Part shown: piece after piece, positions 1-6,329 of the stretch
Layout: each line of letters opens with the position of its first letter
Numbering within the stretch: position 1 is the stretch's first letter
DNA from: Christensenellaceae bacterium
Lineage (GTDB): Bacteria; Bacillota; Clostridia; Christensenellales; Aristaeellaceae
Assembly: GCA_017881705.1 (NCBI GenBank)
Contig: JADGQP010000034.1
Coordinates: 1 to 9,997, forward strand
Direction: 5' to 3'
DNA: 9,997 nt
Notes under the pieces: model-generated
Told to the model about the DNA's origin: nothing
Database searches by the model: none
Seen by the model: only the letters and a program-made list of their open reading frames with translations
Program-made: the position numbers and the translations under genes

Positions 1-511
1 TCTGCTTATATTAGGCCACGCGCTGCTGGAGCTTGCGCTGGTCGTGCTGATTTTTCTGGGTTTCGATATCGCGTTGAAATCCGACGTGGCGCAAATCGCC
101 ATCGGGCTTGTGGGCGGCGCGTTACTGGCGCTGATGGGTGTGGATATGTTAATCAGCGCCGCGCGCAACAAGCTAAAAATCGAACTGCAGGGGAAAAGTG
201 GAACGAAAAACCTGGTACTTTCCGGTGCGCTCATCAGCGCCATGAACCCGTATTTCCTCATCTGGTGGGCGATTATCGGCCTGAGCTTCCTGCTCAACGC
301 TTACCAGCTTTACGGAGTGGCGGGCGTGGCAGCGTTCTATCTCGGCCACATCACGACCGACTTTTTCTGGTATGGCGGAATTTCCATGCTAATCGGCAAA
401 ACACGGAAATTCATCAACCAGAATGTTTATCGCGTGCTGGTAGGCGTGTTAGGGTTGGTGCTGCTGTATTTCGGGATAACGTTCCTGATAAGTGCTCTTG
501 CCAGACTATGA
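1..511 (+). CDS. LysE-family translocator, 5'-truncated by window edge
   Basis: Integral membrane exporter of the LysE/RhtB superfamily, which pumps amino acids or related small solutes out of the cell; the substrate cannot be told from sequence. The reading frame is open from base 2 (169 residues visible) and ends with TGA at 509-511. A GTG at 44 is available, but the frame upstream of it encodes G-H-A-L-L-E, the conserved early LysE-family motif, so the true start lies before the window. About five hydrophobic segments follow, with an N-P-Y-F-L-I-W-W motif near the middle that is typical of the clostridial/archaeal branch of the family. The C-terminus ends in a hydrophobic helix. A hairpin with a T-rich tail follows 14 bases after the stop. 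Family call is firm, substrate unknown. Confidence 0.85.
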   Translation, partial: LLILGHALLELALVVLIFLGFDIALKSDVAQIAIGLVGGALLALMGVDMLISAARNKLKIELQGKSGTKNLVLSGALISAMNPYFLIWWAIIGLSFLLNAYQLYGVAGVAAFYLGHITTDFFWYGGISMLIGKTRKFINQNVYRVLVGVLGLVLLYFGITFLISALARL

Positions 512-525
512 AACGGACGATAATA

Positions 526-568
526 AAAAGGTACGAACCGATTGTCGGCTTCGTCCCTTTTAATTTTT
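526..568. terminator. Bidirectional intrinsic terminator between lysE-like gene and GNAT gene
   Basis: Left arm 526-540 (AAAAGG, ACGAA, CCG blocks) pairs with right arm 546-561 (CGG, TTCGT, CCTTTT blocks) around a 5-base loop, with one mismatch (532/555) and one bulge (549). A T-rich tail continues to 568. Because the outer arms are A4/T4, the reverse strand also ends in a T tract, so the hairpin can stop transcription from both convergent genes. Confidence 0.75.
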
Positions 569-569
569 A

Positions 570-650
570 GCTCTGTCACATTATACAATTGATAATTTTA
601 TATTTTATTATGGGGCAGTTAATGTCCTATAGATTATAATTTGTCAGAGC
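570..650. repeat. Imperfect 16-bp inverted repeat bounding an AT-rich 81-bp segment
   Basis: Bases 570-585 and the reverse complement of 635-650 match at 14 of 16 positions (GCTCTG, then CA, then ATTATA blocks), with 49 AT-rich bases between. It lies immediately 3' of the GNAT gene (stop at 652-654 on the reverse strand). It could be a terminator-like fold, a remnant of a transposon end, or a miniature element. No flanking target-site duplication was recognised. Confidence 0.35.
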
Positions 651-651
651 C

Positions 652-1152
652 TTAAATTTCAAAATATAATATATCTTCTGACAGGTTCTGACCATTTGCA
701 CAGTCGTGTTGTTCTCCGACAATTTTACCTCCCATATATTCATAAAAGCCCAACGATGGATTTCCTTTTAAACAGTTGATAATGATACTTGAATAGCCTC
801 TATCAATAAGTTCATTTTTGCCAGCAATAAATAATCGCTTACCTATATTTTCACCTTGATAACCTTTCAATACATACAAAGCATAGATTTCTCCTGATGC
901 TTTATAGTCTTCGTTCCGCGAAGGACCATACATACAAAATCCAATAACTGTGTCATCAACGACAGCAACTATGAAGTTATCATTTTGTTTTATATCAGAT
1001 TTGCACTTTTCTACTCTTGATTTTAATGCGTCTATTCTGGAATCAATCAGGATATCGGGCATCAAGCCAAAATATGTAGTTTTCCAAGTATAGGTATTAA
1101 CTATACTTATCCCTAATGCGTCCTTTGGAGTTGCTTTGCGAATAAGACACAC
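652..1152 (-). CDS. GNAT family N-acetyltransferase
   Basis: Predicted cytoplasmic acetyl-CoA-dependent N-acetyltransferase of 166 residues; acceptor substrate unknown. The N-terminus I-R-K-A-T-P-K-D-A is the usual GNAT beginning, followed by W-K-T-T-Y-F-G-L-M-P-D, typical of the branch annotated as small-molecule acetyltransferases. The acetyl-CoA loop reads Q-G-E-N-I-G after the A-L-Y-V strand: Asn replaces the first Gly of the usual Q/R-x-x-G-x-G/A. G-F-Y-E-Y-M-G-G near the C-terminus is the family's last conserved block. The frame can be opened at GTG 1164, but I place the start at GTG 1152 because a good Shine-Dalgarno (GAGGTGA, reverse strand 1161-1167) sits 8 bases before it and overlaps the upstream GTG. 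The gene is clearly AT-rich (two hand-counted 60-base lines gave 23 and 18 G+C, against 36 in a tldE line), suggesting horizontal acquisition. Confidence 0.85.
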   Translation of the reverse strand: MCLIRKATPKDALGISIVNTYTWKTTYFGLMPDILIDSRIDALKSRVEKCKSDIKQNDNFIVAVVDDTVIGFCMYGPSRNEDYKASGEIYALYVLKGYQGENIGKRLFIAGKNELIDRGYSSIIINCLKGNPSLGFYEYMGGKIVGEQHDCANGQNLSEDILYFEI

Positions 1153-1160
1153 GAAAATAG

Positions 1161-1167
1161 TCACCTC
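1161..1167 (-). promoter_or_regulatory. Shine-Dalgarno deciding the GNAT start
   Basis: The reverse strand reads GAGGTGA here, matching seven consecutive bases of the AAGGAGGUGA anti-16S complement. It ends 8 bases before GTG 1152 and physically overlaps the alternative GTG at 1162-1164, which it therefore rules out as the main start. Confidence 0.6.
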
Positions 1168-1186
1168 GATAAATTATTGTATATAT

Positions 1187-1306
1187 TTATGCCGCCAATG
1201 GCACGGGATTTCTTGCAGACATTGTTCTGCACTTATCTATTGATGGTGTTGAGATAACAAAGGTCAGAAGGATGCGCTCTTTCTCATTGACCGCTTCTTT
1301 AGCCAT
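1187..1306 (-). other. 39-codon ORF in the AT-rich island, doubtful
   Basis: ATG at 1306 to TAA at 1187, on the same strand as and 34 bases upstream of the GNAT start. The peptide begins M-A-K-E-A-V-N-E-K-E-R-I-L and ends N-P-V-P-L-A-A. No Shine-Dalgarno precedes the ATG, and I do not recognise the product. The N-terminus faintly resembles the start of helix-turn-helix regulators, so a decayed gene is possible, as is chance. The rest of the gap 1153-1387 holds no other gene, and no strong GC-rich terminator was seen after pmbA. Confidence 0.15.
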
Positions 1307-1387
1307 GTTTTGTTATATAATCAATATTTCTGGTTAAAAATCAGCCATATGATGTGATAAGCCTTATTTTTACGCAATTCGTAGCCG

Positions 1388-2743
1388 TCAGGTATCCATA
1401 TCTTCTTTGTTTTTACCCGCCACGCTCAGCATACCTACGTCCACACTGGGCGAGCCGATGCCGCCTTCCGGAAAACGCAGGTCGCTGCCCACGGCGCGTA
1501 TGTTTTTCAGCATCTCAAAAAAGTTGCCCGCCACCGTAACCTGTTCTACCGGCCTCTCGCGCAGGCCGTTTTTTACGATGTAGCCTTTGGATAGCAGCGA
1601 AAAATCACCCGTTACGGCGTTGGCGCCCGCGTGCAGGCCGTCCACCTCGGTAATCACCAGCCCGTCGCCCATTTCAGCAAGCAAGGCATTGAAAGGCTGA
1701 TTACCGGGTTCAATATAAAAATTGGTGGGGGATACGAACACCGATGTGGCATAGCCCAGCTTGCTGGCATTGCCCGTGGAAAGCACGCCGTCCTTGTGGG
1801 CGGTTTTAAGGTTATGCAGGAAAGTTTTAAAGATGCCTTTTTCCACCACGGTATGGCGAGCGCTGGGCACGCCTTCCGCGTCGAAGGGTCGGCTTGCGAA
1901 CCCGTCCAGCCGGAGGGGATCATCCACGATGGTTACACAGTCCGCTGCAATGGACTGCTCCAGCTTTCCTTTCAGCAGGGAAAGCTCCTTTTGAGCGCTG
2001 TCGGCGGAAAAGGCGGAAGAAAACACACCCAGCAGATCGGTCATCGCCAGGTTCTGGATCACCACGCGGTAACAGCCGGAAACGACCGGCGAGGCGTGCA
2101 GCGCTTCCACCGCGAGGCGGGCGGCGCTCTGTGCCAGACTGGCCGCGTTAAGACGATCAAAATCCCGGGAGAAACAGAGTTCCATTCCGGTAGCGGTGCT
2201 GTCACCTTCGCGTGCCACGGGCTGCAGGTAGGCGCCGCATACACTTTCTTCGTACTGCTTATCCATGCCGTAGGTATTGACGATGCGTACCTGGTTGTTG
2301 CCGGTGAACACCGTAGCGTGCCCCACCTGGGTCACGCGCGGATCGTAGGCCTTGGCTTCGCGTTCCATAGCTAACGCGAAAGCCAGCTTTTCAGTCGCTG
2401 GCGCGTCTCTGCCGGTCAGGGGCAGCTGTGCCACAGGCTCTTTACCGTCGTAGAGGAAAGGTTCCGTTGGATCCTCGCAAAGGGTGGCGCTGTCCAGCGC
2501 ACCCTGCACCAGCCAATCCACCGCCGAATCGTCGAACGCTTCGGTGGAGGCGTAACCCATGCGGCCGCCAAACAGCCCGCGGAAACCGAGCCCGCACGAG
2601 ATATGCGAGGAATACCGGTTAATCTCCTGGTTCATTGCCACGGCGTTGAAGCTGTCGTTCTTCGTCAGGTAGGCTTCAGCAACGGTGAAACCGGCCGCTT
2701 TAGCCGCCGCGAACAGCTTTTGAATAAAATCGTCCATCATCAT
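1388..2743 (-). CDS. pmbA: TldE/PmbA family metallopeptidase-regulator subunit
   Basis: Partner of TldD in the cytoplasmic TldD/TldE heterodimer, a protease that unwinds and degrades peptides; in E. coli it matures microcin B17 and removes the CcdA antitoxin. TldE is needed for activity but lacks the catalytic metal site, and this 451-residue protein likewise has no HExxxH. Family features: N-terminal alpha/beta domain (about 1-100), F-S-S-A-F-S-A-D-S-A-Q-K at 241-252, H-A-G-A-N-A-V-T-G-D-F-S at 371-382, and G-S-P-S-V-D-V-G near the C-terminus (430-437). Length is normal for the family. The first of three consecutive ATGs (2743) is chosen because AGGAG lies 8 bases before it. It follows tldD by 69 bases on the same strand and is surely co-transcribed. 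Large forward-strand ORFs inside it are shadows. Confidence 0.93.
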   Translation of the reverse strand: MMMDDFIQKLFAAAKAAGFTVAEAYLTKNDSFNAVAMNQEINRYSSHISCGLGFRGLFGGRMGYASTEAFDDSAVDWLVQGALDSATLCEDPTEPFLYDGKEPVAQLPLTGRDAPATEKLAFALAMEREAKAYDPRVTQVGHATVFTGNNQVRIVNTYGMDKQYEESVCGAYLQPVAREGDSTATGMELCFSRDFDRLNAASLAQSAARLAVEALHASPVVSGCYRVVIQNLAMTDLLGVFSSAFSADSAQKELSLLKGKLEQSIAADCVTIVDDPLRLDGFASRPFDAEGVPSARHTVVEKGIFKTFLHNLKTAHKDGVLSTGNASKLGYATSVFVSPTNFYIEPGNQPFNALLAEMGDGLVITEVDGLHAGANAVTGDFSLLSKGYIVKNGLRERPVEQVTVAGNFFEMLKNIRAVGSDLRFPEGGIGSPSVDVGMLSVAGKNKEDMDT

Positions 2744-2760
2744 TGGCTTTACTCCTGTAA

Positions 2761-2793
2761 ACGGGAGAGCGGACTCATCGCCGCCTGACCCGT
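2761..2793. other. Nested hairpin in the tldD-pmbA intercistronic gap
   Basis: ACGGG at 2761-2765 pairs with CCCGT at 2789-2793, and inside it GCGG at 2769-2772 pairs with CCGC at 2781-2784. On the reverse-strand transcript it folds between the tldD stop and the pmbA ribosome binding site. There is no T tract, so it is not a terminator. It may tune mRNA stability or translation of pmbA, or have no role. Confidence 0.35.
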
Positions 2794-2812
2794 CGGTCGT
2801 TTTGCTAACTTT

Positions 2813-4201
2813 TTACGCACGGCCGCCAACCGTCATCTTCTTCACGCGAATCATCGGCTGGCCTACGTTTACCGGTATGCTGCCGCTGATACTGCCGCAC
2901 ATGCCCTGCGCCATCTTCATCTCGCGGCCCACACGGTCGATTTGCAGCAGAATATCCGCGCCCTTGCCGATGAGGCTCGCGCCGCGCACAGGGGAAACAA
3001 TCTTGCCGCCTCGTACCAGGTACCCTTCCGACACGGCGAAGTTGAAATTTCCGGTCGCCGGGTCTACCGAGCCGCCGCCCAGTTTTTTGGCATACAGCCC
3101 GTCGCCCATGGTGGCGATCATCTCGGCTTCATCGTCCGTACCGGCGGCGATATAGGTGTTGCGCATGCGCGAGGTGGGGGCGAAGGCATAGCTTTGGCGG
3201 CGGCCGCTGCCGGTGGGCGGCATGCCCATACGCAGAGCGTTGAGTTTATCAATCATATAGTTTTTAAGCACGCCGTTCTCAATCAACACTAGACGGTTGG
3301 CGGGCATACCCTCGTCGTCCACGCGTATGCTGCCCCACTCGTTGGGAAGCGTGCCGTCGTCAATTGCCGTTACGCAATCCGCGGCGATTTTCTGCCCCAG
3401 TTTATCGCAAAACACGCTCAGGCCAAATGCCACGCTGGTGGCTTCCAGGCTGTGGCCGCAGGCTTCATGGAAGATCACCCCGCCGAATCCGTTGTCGATT
3501 ACCACGGGCATCACGCCTGCGGGGCACTCGGGCGCATGCAGCATCAGCAATGCCGATTGCGCAGCTTCGCGGCCGACCTGTACGGGGTCGACCCGTTCGG
3601 TAAACAATTCATACCCCATCTGGGCGCCGGGTGCCTCATGCCCCTGCTGCTTTTCTTTACCGTCGCTTGCGATGGCCACACAGGCCATGCGCGTGTGTAC
3701 GCGGGTATCTTCCACGTATAAGCCTTCGCTGTTTACGATCGTCACATCCTGTTCGCTGTCGGAAAGCGAACAGCTGACCTGCTCGATTTCCGCGCTTACG
3801 GCGCGTGCAGCGGCATCCGCCGAGCGAAGGTATTCCAATTTACGCTTCGAGTTCACGTCGCCGGGGCGGATCAGGATCGGGTACGGGGCGGGGAGCGATG
3901 CGGGTGTGCCCGGCTGCGCCGCGCGAAGCGGGGTTTCCCTGGACGCGCTCACTGCGGAGGCAGCTTGTTTGGCGCAGCGCAGAAGCCCCTCGCTGTCGGT
4001 GTCGTTTGTATAAGTATACACAGCGTTTAAACCGTTGAACACGCGGATGCCCGCGCCGTGCGCACGGTTGGAATTGATCATTTCCACATGCCCGCCCAGC
4101 ACCTGCAGGGAATGGGTGCGGTTATCCTCCAGAAAGAGCTCGGCGAAATCCCCACCGGTTGCAAGTGCGGCGTCCAAAACGTCGTTAAAGTTGTTCGTCA
4201 T
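2813..4201 (-). CDS. tldD: TldD family metalloprotease, catalytic subunit
   Basis: Zinc-dependent peptidase subunit that works with TldE/PmbA; 462 residues, close to the family norm (E. coli TldD is 481). The catalytic helix reads H-E-A-C-G-H at 245-250, the HExxxH motif. C435 in M-C-G-S lies 27 residues from the C-terminus, the same distance as the third metal ligand Cys454 of E. coli TldD, and is followed by the conserved V-x-V-G-Q-P. Other hallmarks are D-D-E-G-M-P (295-300), P-T-S-R-M-R-N-T-Y (342-350) and G-K-G-A-D-I-L (412-418). The start is ATG 4201, preceded by AGGAGG with 9 bases spacing. The frame stays open to 4384, but that extension would overlap the 3' end of pgmB and has no family similarity. 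The pgmB stop is 29 bases upstream on the same strand. Confidence 0.96.
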   Translation of the reverse strand: MTNNFNDVLDAALATGGDFAELFLEDNRTHSLQVLGGHVEMINSNRAHGAGIRVFNGLNAVYTYTNDTDSEGLLRCAKQAASAVSASRETPLRAAQPGTPASLPAPYPILIRPGDVNSKRKLEYLRSADAAARAVSAEIEQVSCSLSDSEQDVTIVNSEGLYVEDTRVHTRMACVAIASDGKEKQQGHEAPGAQMGYELFTERVDPVQVGREAAQSALLMLHAPECPAGVMPVVIDNGFGGVIFHEACGHSLEATSVAFGLSVFCDKLGQKIAADCVTAIDDGTLPNEWGSIRVDDEGMPANRLVLIENGVLKNYMIDKLNALRMGMPPTGSGRRQSYAFAPTSRMRNTYIAAGTDDEAEMIATMGDGLYAKKLGGGSVDPATGNFNFAVSEGYLVRGGKIVSPVRGASLIGKGADILLQIDRVGREMKMAQGMCGSISGSIPVNVGQPMIRVKKMTVGGRA

Positions 4202-4230
4202 TCGTTGTGGCCTCCTGTGTTCGGGTACGA

Positions 4231-4872
4231 TTATTGTACGATTTCGGCCAGGTTGGCCGCCGCGAGGTTTTCCGCGCGGTAGGTAGCCAAGGGATTCTTC
4301 GACGCGGAGCCGACTCCCAGCGCCTTCATACCGCCCCTGAGCGCCGCCTCGATGCCCGCGTCCGCATCCTCCACCACAAGACATTCTGCGGGCTCACAGC
4401 CTAACAGGCGCGCCGCAAGCAGAAAAACTTCGGGATCGGGCTTGCTGTGGGTAATCTGGTTGCCGTCCGCCACCGCGTCAAACGTTTTATCCAGACCGAT
4501 CCGCTGTAGGATGATGGGCGTGTTGCGGCTGGAGGAGCCGATGGCGATCCGTATGCCCCTGGCTTTCAAGGCGTTTACAATGTCCATCGCGCCGGGCAGG
4601 ATATCCTTTGGCGTCAGCAGGCCGATCAAATCGACGTAGTACGCGTTCTTGCGCGCCGCCATCCCGGCTTTTTCCGCTTCGGTGTAGGGCTTGGTCGCCT
4701 TTTCCAGAATAATGGCCAGGCTATCCATACGGCTCACGCCGCGAAGACGTTCGTTAATAGAACGGTCGAAAGGAATATGCTCTTCATCCGCCATGCGTTT
4801 CCATGCGCGGTAATGACAATCGTCGGTAGTTACAAGCACGCCGTCCAGATCAAAAATTACCGCTTGAATCAT
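4231..4872 (-). CDS. pgmB: Beta-phosphoglucomutase-like HAD hydrolase
   Basis: Predicted to interconvert beta-glucose 1-phosphate and glucose 6-phosphate in the cytoplasm, the step after phosphorolysis of maltose, trehalose, kojibiose or similar disaccharides. 213 residues, against 221 for Lactococcus PgmB. All HAD motifs are present: D8-L-D10 (nucleophile and acid/base), the cap-domain H20-Y-R-A-W24 and G-V-S-R-M-D at 45-50 that match PgmB substrate residues, motif II S113, K144-P-D-P, and E168-D169-A-D-A-G. The cap residues favour PgmB over a generic phosphatase. Start is ATG 4872, with GGAG and AAGGA just upstream. The frame is open to 5133, but that would run through the promoters, so it is rejected. 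It is first in the unit with tldD and pmbA and divergent from a sugar-importer ATPase, consistent with oligosaccharide use, though no phosphorylase is in view. Confidence 0.87.
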   Translation of the reverse strand: MIQAVIFDLDGVLVTTDDCHYRAWKRMADEEHIPFDRSINERLRGVSRMDSLAIILEKATKPYTEAEKAGMAARKNAYYVDLIGLLTPKDILPGAMDIVNALKARGIRIAIGSSSRNTPIILQRIGLDKTFDAVADGNQITHSKPDPEVFLLAARLLGCEPAECLVVEDADAGIEAALRGGMKALGVGSASKNPLATYRAENLAAANLAEIVQ

Positions 4873-4914
4873 GGCTCTCCGTCCTTCCCGTGCGCTGGGT
4901 ACGCGAATAGGATT

Positions 4915-4943
4915 ATTATACCATGACGTCGGCAAAAAAACAT
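4915..4943 (-). promoter_or_regulatory. Extended -10 promoter of pgmB-tldD-pmbA
   Basis: Reading the reverse strand, TGGTATAAT (4923 down to 4915) is a perfect -10 with the TGn extension. The -35 position (about 4938-4943) falls in a T-rich tract with no good TTGACA, as is common for extended -10 promoters. The predicted leader before ATG 4872 is about 35 bases. Confidence 0.65.
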
Positions 4944-4954
4944 CCTGCGACGTC
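4925..4954. promoter_or_regulatory. Inverted repeat across the pgmB promoter, candidate operator
   Basis: GACGTCGGCA (4925-4934) and TGCGACGTC (4946-4954) are inverted copies, 9 matched pairs with one extra G, separated by 11 bases. They cover the spacer and -35 area of the pgmB promoter, where a repressor would block polymerase. Assignment to a regulator family is not possible from sequence alone. Confidence 0.35.
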
Positions 4955-5025
4955 CAGCAAAATGCAGGCGATCCGCCAACGTAGTGGCAAATATGGGTGA
5001 ATCCGTTCCTGCGTGTACATCGTGA

Positions 5026-5049
5026 ACAAAGGAGAGAAACAAACTTTGT
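5026..5049. promoter_or_regulatory. Short inverted repeat upstream of the ABC ATPase promoter
   Basis: ACAAAG (5026-5031) and CTTTGT (5044-5049) are perfect inverted copies 12 bases apart, ending 13 bases before the -35 box. Placement suits an activator or auxiliary operator site, but the arms are short enough to be chance. Confidence 0.2.
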
Positions 5050-5059
5050 CAAATTACAC

Positions 5060-5071
5060 CATTTGCAAATG
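5060..5071. promoter_or_regulatory. 12-bp perfect palindrome over the -35 box, candidate operator
   Basis: CATTTGCAAATG is its own reverse complement and contains the TTGCAA -35 hexamer (5063-5068). A dimeric repressor bound here would exclude RNA polymerase. A 12-bp palindrome is expected a few times per 10 kb by chance, so it is the location that makes this noteworthy. Confidence 0.35.
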
Positions 5072-5091
5072 TACCATCGAACCGCTATAAT
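5063..5091 (+). promoter_or_regulatory. Sigma-A type promoter of the ABC ATPase gene
   Basis: TTGCAA (5063-5068), a 17-base spacer and a perfect TATAAT (5086-5091). Predicted transcription start is near 5098, giving a leader of about 55 bases. The leader contains a hairpin at 5106-5130 (CGACC/GGTCG with inner GCC/GGC) ahead of the ribosome binding site GGGAGG at 5141-5146. Confidence 0.85.
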
Positions 5092-5153
5092 AGTAGCAGG
5101 ATCTACGACCTTGCCAGTTTTGGCTGGTCGCAAATGAATAGGGAGGTTTTTTC

Positions 5154-6275
5154 ATGGCAAGCGTATCCCTCAAGAATATTTACAAAGTATACGCCGGTAA
5201 TGTTACTGCCGTAAGTGACTTTACTCTTGACATCGAAGACAAAGAGTTTATCGTGTTGGTCGGGCCTTCCGGCTGCGGTAAATCCACCACGCTGCGCATG
5301 GTGGCCGGCCTGGAGGAAATCTCCAGCGGCGAACTCTACATCGGCGACCGGCTGGTCAACGATGTGGCTCCCAAGGATCGCGACATTGCCATGGTGTTCC
5401 AGAACTACGCCCTGTACCCCCATATGACCGTGTTTGATAACATGGCTTTCGGCCTGAAGCTCCGCAAGATACCCAAGGCGGAAATCAAACGCCGCGTGGA
5501 AGAGAACGCTAAGGTATTGGATATCTACCACCTGCTTAACCGTAAGCCCAAGGCGCTTTCCGGCGGCCAGCGCCAGCGCGTTGCGCTGGGTCGTGCCATC
5601 GTGCGTGAGCCGAAAGTCTTCCTGATGGATGAGCCTCTGTCCAACCTGGACGCTAAACTGCGCGTGGCGATGCGTACCGAGATTACCAAGCTGCACCAAC
5701 GCCTGCAGACCACCTTCATCTACGTAACCCACGACCAGACCGAGGCCATGACGATGGGCACCCGCATCGTGGTTATGAAGGATGGCCTTATCCAGCAGGT
5801 GGATAGCCCGCAGAACCTTTACGATTATCCTACCAATCTGTTTGTGGCAGGCTTCATGGGCAGCCCGCAGATGAACTTCTTCGACGTCGTGCTGGAAAAG
5901 GAAGACAAGGACGTTGTAGCCAAGTTCGGCCAGAACAAGATCGTCATTCCGCCCAGCAAACTCTCCAAGTTTGCGGACGAGAGCAGCATCGGCAAGGAGA
6001 TTATCATGGGCATCCGCCCCGAAAACATCCATGACGAGGATGTGTTCGTACAGGCTGCGCCTACTTCTGTAATCAACTGTGATGTGGACGTAATTGAGCT
6101 GATGGGCTCCGAAACGTACCTGCACCTGAAGACCAGCGGCAAGGAAGGGAACATCGTCGCGCGCGTGAATCCCCGCACCACCAGCCGCGCCGGCCAGACC
6201 ATTCAGGTCGCTTTCGATGTGAACCACCTGCACTTCTTCGATAAAGAAACCGAAACCACGTTGCTTAACCGGTAA
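5154..6275 (+). CDS. ugpC: ABC sugar-importer ATPase (UgpC/MalK/MsmX class)
   Basis: Cytoplasmic ATPase that energises carbohydrate or glycerol-phosphate ABC importers; 373 residues, normal for the class. Visible motifs: Walker A G-P-S-G-C-G-K-S-T (37-45), Q-loop Q83, signature L-S-G-G-Q (135-139), Walker B V-F-L-M-D-E (155-160), D-loop S-N-L-D, and H-loop H193 in V-T-H-D-Q-T-E-A-M. The C-terminal part (about 240-373) is the OB/TOBE regulatory domain of MalK-type proteins, with G-I-R-P-E-N at 286-291. Start ATG 5154 has GGGAGG 7 bases upstream. No permease or solute-binding gene adjoins it and a terminator follows directly, so it is a stand-alone gene, like Bacillus msmX, which serves several importers. 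I infer the same shared role; the true symbol could be msmX/msmK. A 393-codon antisense frame covering it is a shadow. Confidence 0.93.
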   Translation: MASVSLKNIYKVYAGNVTAVSDFTLDIEDKEFIVLVGPSGCGKSTTLRMVAGLEEISSGELYIGDRLVNDVAPKDRDIAMVFQNYALYPHMTVFDNMAFGLKLRKIPKAEIKRRVEENAKVLDIYHLLNRKPKALSGGQRQRVALGRAIVREPKVFLMDEPLSNLDAKLRVAMRTEITKLHQRLQTTFIYVTHDQTEAMTMGTRIVVMKDGLIQQVDSPQNLYDYPTNLFVAGFMGSPQMNFFDVVLEKEDKDVVAKFGQNKIVIPPSKLSKFADESSIGKEIIMGIRPENIHDEDVFVQAAPTSVINCDVDVIELMGSETYLHLKTSGKEGNIVARVNPRTTSRAGQTIQVAFDVNHLHFFDKETETTLLNR

Positions 6276-6291
6276 AAGTTTCAACTGATTT

Positions 6292-6326
6292 CCACCCCGC
6301 CGAGCTCATTCGGCGGGGTGGTTTTC
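6292..6326 (+). terminator. Intrinsic terminator of the ABC ATPase gene
   Basis: Perfect 12-bp GC-rich stem (6292-6303 with 6310-6321), 6-base loop, then TTTT. It begins 16 bases after the stop codon of the ATPase gene. Confidence 0.92.
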
Positions 6327-6329
6327 TAT

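Noticed and set aside
1214..1231. TGCAGA/TCTGCA inverted repeat, 6-base arms and 6-base gap
   Set aside because: Short arms, no promoter positioned around it, and no match to a known operator; likely chance.
1340..1373. Possible terminator after pmbA with AAAAAT/ATTTTT arms
   Set aside because: AT-only outer pairs with mismatches inside and no stable GC core.
1631..2374. 247-codon forward ORF inside pmbA
   Set aside because: Antisense shadow of a well-conserved TldE coding region, with no ribosome binding site.
3297..4013. 238-codon forward ORF inside tldD
   Set aside because: Antisense shadow covering the HExxxH coding region, low-complexity composition, no start signals.
4202..4384. 61-residue N-terminal extension of TldD
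   Set aside because: It overlaps the pgmB 3' end, is Gly/Arg-rich without family similarity, and AGGAGG sits 9 bases before ATG 4201.
5106..5130. Hairpin in the ABC ATPase leader as a riboswitch
   Set aside because: Only about 8 pairs, no conserved aptamer core recognised, and the leader is too short for common metabolite riboswitches.
4873..5133. 87-residue N-terminal extension of PgmB
   Set aside because: It would cover both divergent promoters, and the family N-terminus M-x-x-A-V-I-F-D-L-D-G starts at ATG 4872.
5103..6284. 393-codon reverse-strand ORF spanning the whole ABC ATPase gene
   Set aside because: The forward frame has every ABC motif, a promoter, a ribosome binding site and a terminator. 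The antisense frame is open only because of codon bias and resembles no family.
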